Source: Mariniflexile sp. TRM1-10 (GTDB taxonomy: Bacteria > Bacteroidota > Bacteroidia > Flavobacteriales > Flavobacteriaceae). From it: a stretch of 64,000 bases of DNA. Shown here one piece after another: positions 61,835 to 64,000 of this stretch. Where the stretch lies: positions 1,587,501 to 1,651,500 of the forward strand of contig NZ_CP022985.1 of assembly GCF_003425985.1 (NCBI RefSeq). The letters run 5' to 3'. The position numbers and the translations under genes are program-made. Under the pieces are notes generated by a model. It had not been told where the DNA came from. It saw nothing but the letters and a program-made list of their open reading frames with translations, and ran no database searches. Each line of letters begins with the position of its first letter. The first letter of the stretch is position 1.

Positions 61835-63307
61835 ATGAGTGATAAAAAACACATAGACAGGTTATTTCAAGAACACTTTAAAGATTTTGAAGCGACTCCT
61901 AGCAATGCCGTTTGGAAAAACATTGAAGCAGAACTTAACCAAGACAAGAAAAAGCGCCGTATCATACCCATATGGTGGCAATACGCAGGTGTTGCAGCGC
62001 TATTAGCATTGCTATTAACTGTTGGTGGCACTTATTTTTTCAATAAAGAAAACACCAACCCAATTAAAGTGGTTGACACTGAAGATGCTCAGACACGAAG
62101 CTCAAACCCTTCAAATGACACTAAAATTGCTGTTGAAAATGATAATCCCGTACAAAACAGTTTAGAAAATGATTCTCAAAATAACACTAAAGTTGCATCA
62201 AATACAACTAAAGAATCTCAAGAACCATCCATAGCAAATACTTCTTCTTCAACCAATAAAAATAAAAGCACGCATCAATCTGATATAGCCTCAAATAAAA
62301 AATCGAATATAAAAAACAGTATAACAACCTCAAACAATCATGCTTTTGCTTCAAATTCCGAAGAAAAAAATAAATCAACAAATACCGCTGTTACTAATAA
62401 TTCTGAAAATAAAAACGAAACACCGAAAAACAGAGAATCACTAATCAACACCGAAAAAGCCAAAGAATTAATTAATAATGCTTCAAAAGACAGCACTGCT
62501 ATTGCAAAGGCTGAAAACAAGGAAAAAAATTCATTGACCATAGAAGAAGCCTTAGACAGCAATAAAGATGTTGTTGAAAATGAGAAAAACAAAAACAAAT
62601 GGCGTATTACTCCAAATGCAGCGCCTATTTATTTTAATAGTTTGGGCGAAGGTTCGTCCATAGACCCACAATTTAACAACAACTCTAAAACAGGGGAAGT
62701 TAATATGAGTTATGGTATTAGTGCTAGTTATGTTGTTAACGATAAAATAAAGATACGTTCGGGTATCAACAAAGTGAACTTGGGTTATAATACCAACAAT
62801 GTAATTGTTTATCAATCGTTGGGAGTAAGTTCCAGTACGCGTGACCTACAAAATGTTAATGTGAGCACAAGTAACGCCTCCGATAATGTTTCGGTAATTA
62901 GTGGTGAAACTTTAAATGCAAAACCCGAAGCTTTTGCAACAACAAACACCTCTATCAATCAAGCTTTAGGCTATATTGAGGTGCCTTTAGAAATTCAGTA
63001 CGCCCTTGTTAGCAATAAATTGGGTGTTAATGTTATTGGCGGCTTTAGTTCGTTCTTTTTAAGTGATAATAAAATATTTTCTGAAGCCGAAGGTGGTACA
63101 AGAACCTTTTTGGGAGAAGCAAACAATATAAATAAAGTAAGCTATAGTGCTAATTTTGGTGTTGGCTTTAACTATCAGGTCTCTAAAAAAATAGATTTGA
63201 ATTTAGAGCCTATGTTTAAATATCAAATTAATACGTTTAATAATACTTCTGGTAATTTTACACCGTTTTTTATAGGTGTTTATACCGGATTCACCATTAA
63301 ATTCTAG
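61835..63307 (+). CDS. Anti-sigma-like membrane protein with C-terminal beta-barrel domain
   Basis: A 490-residue protein. The N-terminal ~45 residues (KHIDRLFQEHFKDFEATPSN) resemble a cytosolic anti-sigma segment. One TM helix follows (WQYAGVAALLALLLTVGGTY, ~48-67). Then comes a ~180-residue Ser/Asn/Lys-rich linker and a C-terminal outer-membrane-barrel-like domain (~260-490) with alternating strands, ending in Phe (GVYTGFTIKF). The linker is long enough to span the periplasm, so one chain may link the outer membrane to the cytosolic sigma factor. The gene abuts the sigma gene. Topology is inferred from sequence. Confidence 0.75.
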   Translation: MSDKKHIDRLFQEHFKDFEATPSNAVWKNIEAELNQDKKKRRIIPIWWQYAGVAALLALLLTVGGTYFFNKENTNPIKVVDTEDAQTRSSNPSNDTKIAVENDNPVQNSLENDSQNNTKVASNTTKESQEPSIANTSSSTNKNKSTHQSDIASNKKSNIKNSITTSNNHAFASNSEEKNKSTNTAVTNNSENKNETPKNRESLINTEKAKELINNASKDSTAIAKAENKEKNSLTIEEALDSNKDVVENEKNKNKWRITPNAAPIYFNSLGEGSSIDPQFNNNSKTGEVNMSYGISASYVVNDKIKIRSGINKVNLGYNTNNVIVYQSLGVSSSTRDLQNVNVSTSNASDNVSVISGETLNAKPEAFATTNTSINQALGYIEVPLEIQYALVSNKLGVNVIGGFSSFFLSDNKIFSEAEGGTRTFLGEANNINKVSYSANFGVGFNYQVSKKIDLNLEPMFKYQINTFNNTSGNFTPFFIGVYTGFTIKF

Positions 63308-63367
63308 GTTTTTGGTTAGATCTGGGTATTGATTTTCATTAAGCTCGGAAATTAATATCGAAAAAGA

Positions 63368-63393
63368 CTGCTCCCCCCAGAGCAGTTTTTTTT
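63368..63393. terminator. Terminator between convergent genes
   Basis: CTGCTC (63368-63373) pairs with GAGCAG (63380-63385) around a C-rich loop, with T8 after it on the plus strand and A5 before it on the same strand. It lies between the convergent barrel and acyltransferase genes and may serve both. Confidence 0.75.
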
Positions 63394-64000
63394 ATTCATT
63401 GAAGGTTTGTAATTGTTTGAAAATAATGTTCCAGGCCTTTTTATTTAAAGCTTTGGTGTCTTCAACCTTTAAATTATCGGTCAATAAAAAATCATGGATT
63501 TTTACACGCATTATCCCAGGACTTCCGCTAAAAAAGGTATAGGAAAGTCGCTTTTTGTTATCTGCAAAAGTTATTGGTACAATAGGAATATGATGGTTAA
63601 TGGCCAGCCGAAAAGCACCATCTTTAAATTCGTCTAACACAATATGTTCTTCTGGCACACCGCCTTCGGGAAAAATACAAATACTTACCCCTGTTTTCAA
63701 TCGTTTCTGTGCTCTTAAAAAAACGGCTTTTCTGCTTTTTTCGGAACTTCTATCAACCAAAATACAGGTACGCTTATAGAAAAATCCAAATAACGGAATT
63801 TTAGTCAGCTCTTTTTTTCCAACAAAAACAAACGGGTTTTTCACCGAAACCAACATAAGCATAATGTCTGTCATAGAAGTATGATTGGCAATAAACATAT
63901 AGCTTTTACTTTTTTCGGGCGTTTGCTCACTTTCAATCTTCCAATTAAAGCCCATACCAATTAAAATTATTTTAGCCCAAATACGAGCCAATTTAAAAAA
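63392..64000 (-). CDS. 1-acyl-sn-glycerol-3-phosphate acyltransferase, partial at the right edge
   Basis: About 203 codons are visible. The frame continues past 63991 to the edge (FFKLARIWAKI), so the TTG at 63991 is not the start and the N-terminus is cut off. The HX4D acyltransferase motif is ANHTSMTDIM. The substrate-binding KKELTKIPLFGFFYKRT and ICIFPEGGVPEEHIVLDEF follow. It acylates lysophosphatidic acid to phosphatidic acid at the inner membrane, a step in phospholipid synthesis. Members of this family occur in several copies per genome, so no gene symbol is given. Confidence 0.88.
   Translation of the reverse strand, partial: FFKLARIWAKIILIGMGFNWKIESEQTPEKSKSYMFIANHTSMTDIMLMLVSVKNPFVFVGKKELTKIPLFGFFYKRTCILVDRSSEKSRKAVFLRAQKRLKTGVSICIFPEGGVPEEHIVLDEFKDGAFRLAINHHIPIVPITFADNKKRLSYTFFSGSPGIMRVKIHDFLLTDNLKVEDTKALNKKAWNIIFKQLQTFNE

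Noticed and set aside
1..64000. tRNA or rRNA genes
   Set aside because: No cloverleaf or rRNA-like conserved stretch was recognised by eye; a dedicated tRNA scan would settle it.

Overview
The window looks like the chromosome of a marine-type member of the Flavobacteriaceae (Bacteroidota). The DNA is AT-rich and Shine-Dalgarno sequences are scarce. Several starts are preceded by a TAnnTTTG -7 box. GldH (gliding) is present, HemC and HemD are fused, HemJ replaces HemG/HemY, and there is a two-polypeptide Rhs locus of the Bacteroidota type. The species cannot be named from the sequence alone.

Layout. 1-2290 is accessory DNA: the 5' end of an unrecognised minus-strand gene behind a strongly structured leader, a small XRE regulator with a palindromic operator, and a repeat-rich stretch carrying two broken copies of a glyA 3' end. 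2294-3984 is a tandem pair of paralogous secreted proteins whose promoters and operators were duplicated with them. 4313-7930 holds a radical SAM protein, an endonuclease/exonuclease/phosphatase gene overlapping a small gene whose product ends like an SSB tail, and a membrane protein. 8163-13902 is a minus-strand run: hemH, a MATE exporter, hemJ, an NtrY-like histidine kinase, a small membrane protein and an enoyl-CoA hydratase. 14074-17493 holds a lipoprotein, a 53-residue Cys-containing protein, a ThuA-like lipoprotein and an AraC regulator.

17678-29764 is the heme block: hemA, hemCD, trkH, trkA, hemE, an EI24/CysZ-like gene, nhaA, hemF, ychJ, hemB. Together with hemH and hemJ it covers the route from glutamyl-tRNA to protoheme except hemL. 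A REP-associated transposase (RAYT) has been inserted in frame at the start of hemF, so hemF is now the 3' half of a 508-codon ORF. A 90-bp direct repeat and a chimeric hemF'/EI24' ORF lie upstream. 29788-35158 is housekeeping: a CNNM/CBS protein, ogt, a serine hydrolase, a 3'-5' exonuclease and a fused two-domain ABC ATPase. 35787-37314 encodes a two-subunit 3-oxoacid CoA-transferase.

37589-50782 is an Rhs polymorphic-toxin locus. It has a truncated paralogue, a 1138-residue YD protein, a 1581-residue Rhs protein ending in a PD-(D/E)XK-like toxin with a candidate immunity gene, and then an array of displaced tips with candidate immunity genes. Three near-identical ~265-310 bp elements (R1-R3) punctuate the array. 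Each R element contains terminator, tiny leader ORF, terminator, which suggests an attenuator-like insulator. A Fic gene with repeated operator-like sites follows. It is bracketed by a duplicated 3' end of the neighbouring PBP1A gene.

52600-64000 returns to core genes: PBP1A, gldH, ricT, a ferredoxin, trhP and trhO (tRNA wobble-uridine hydroxylation), recA, a lipoprotein, an ECF sigma factor with an anti-sigma/beta-barrel partner, and a partial acyltransferase. A theme recurs: foreign or repetitive DNA sits beside duplicated ends of resident genes (glyA, hemF/EI24, PBP1A). No tRNA, rRNA or CRISPR array was recognised.
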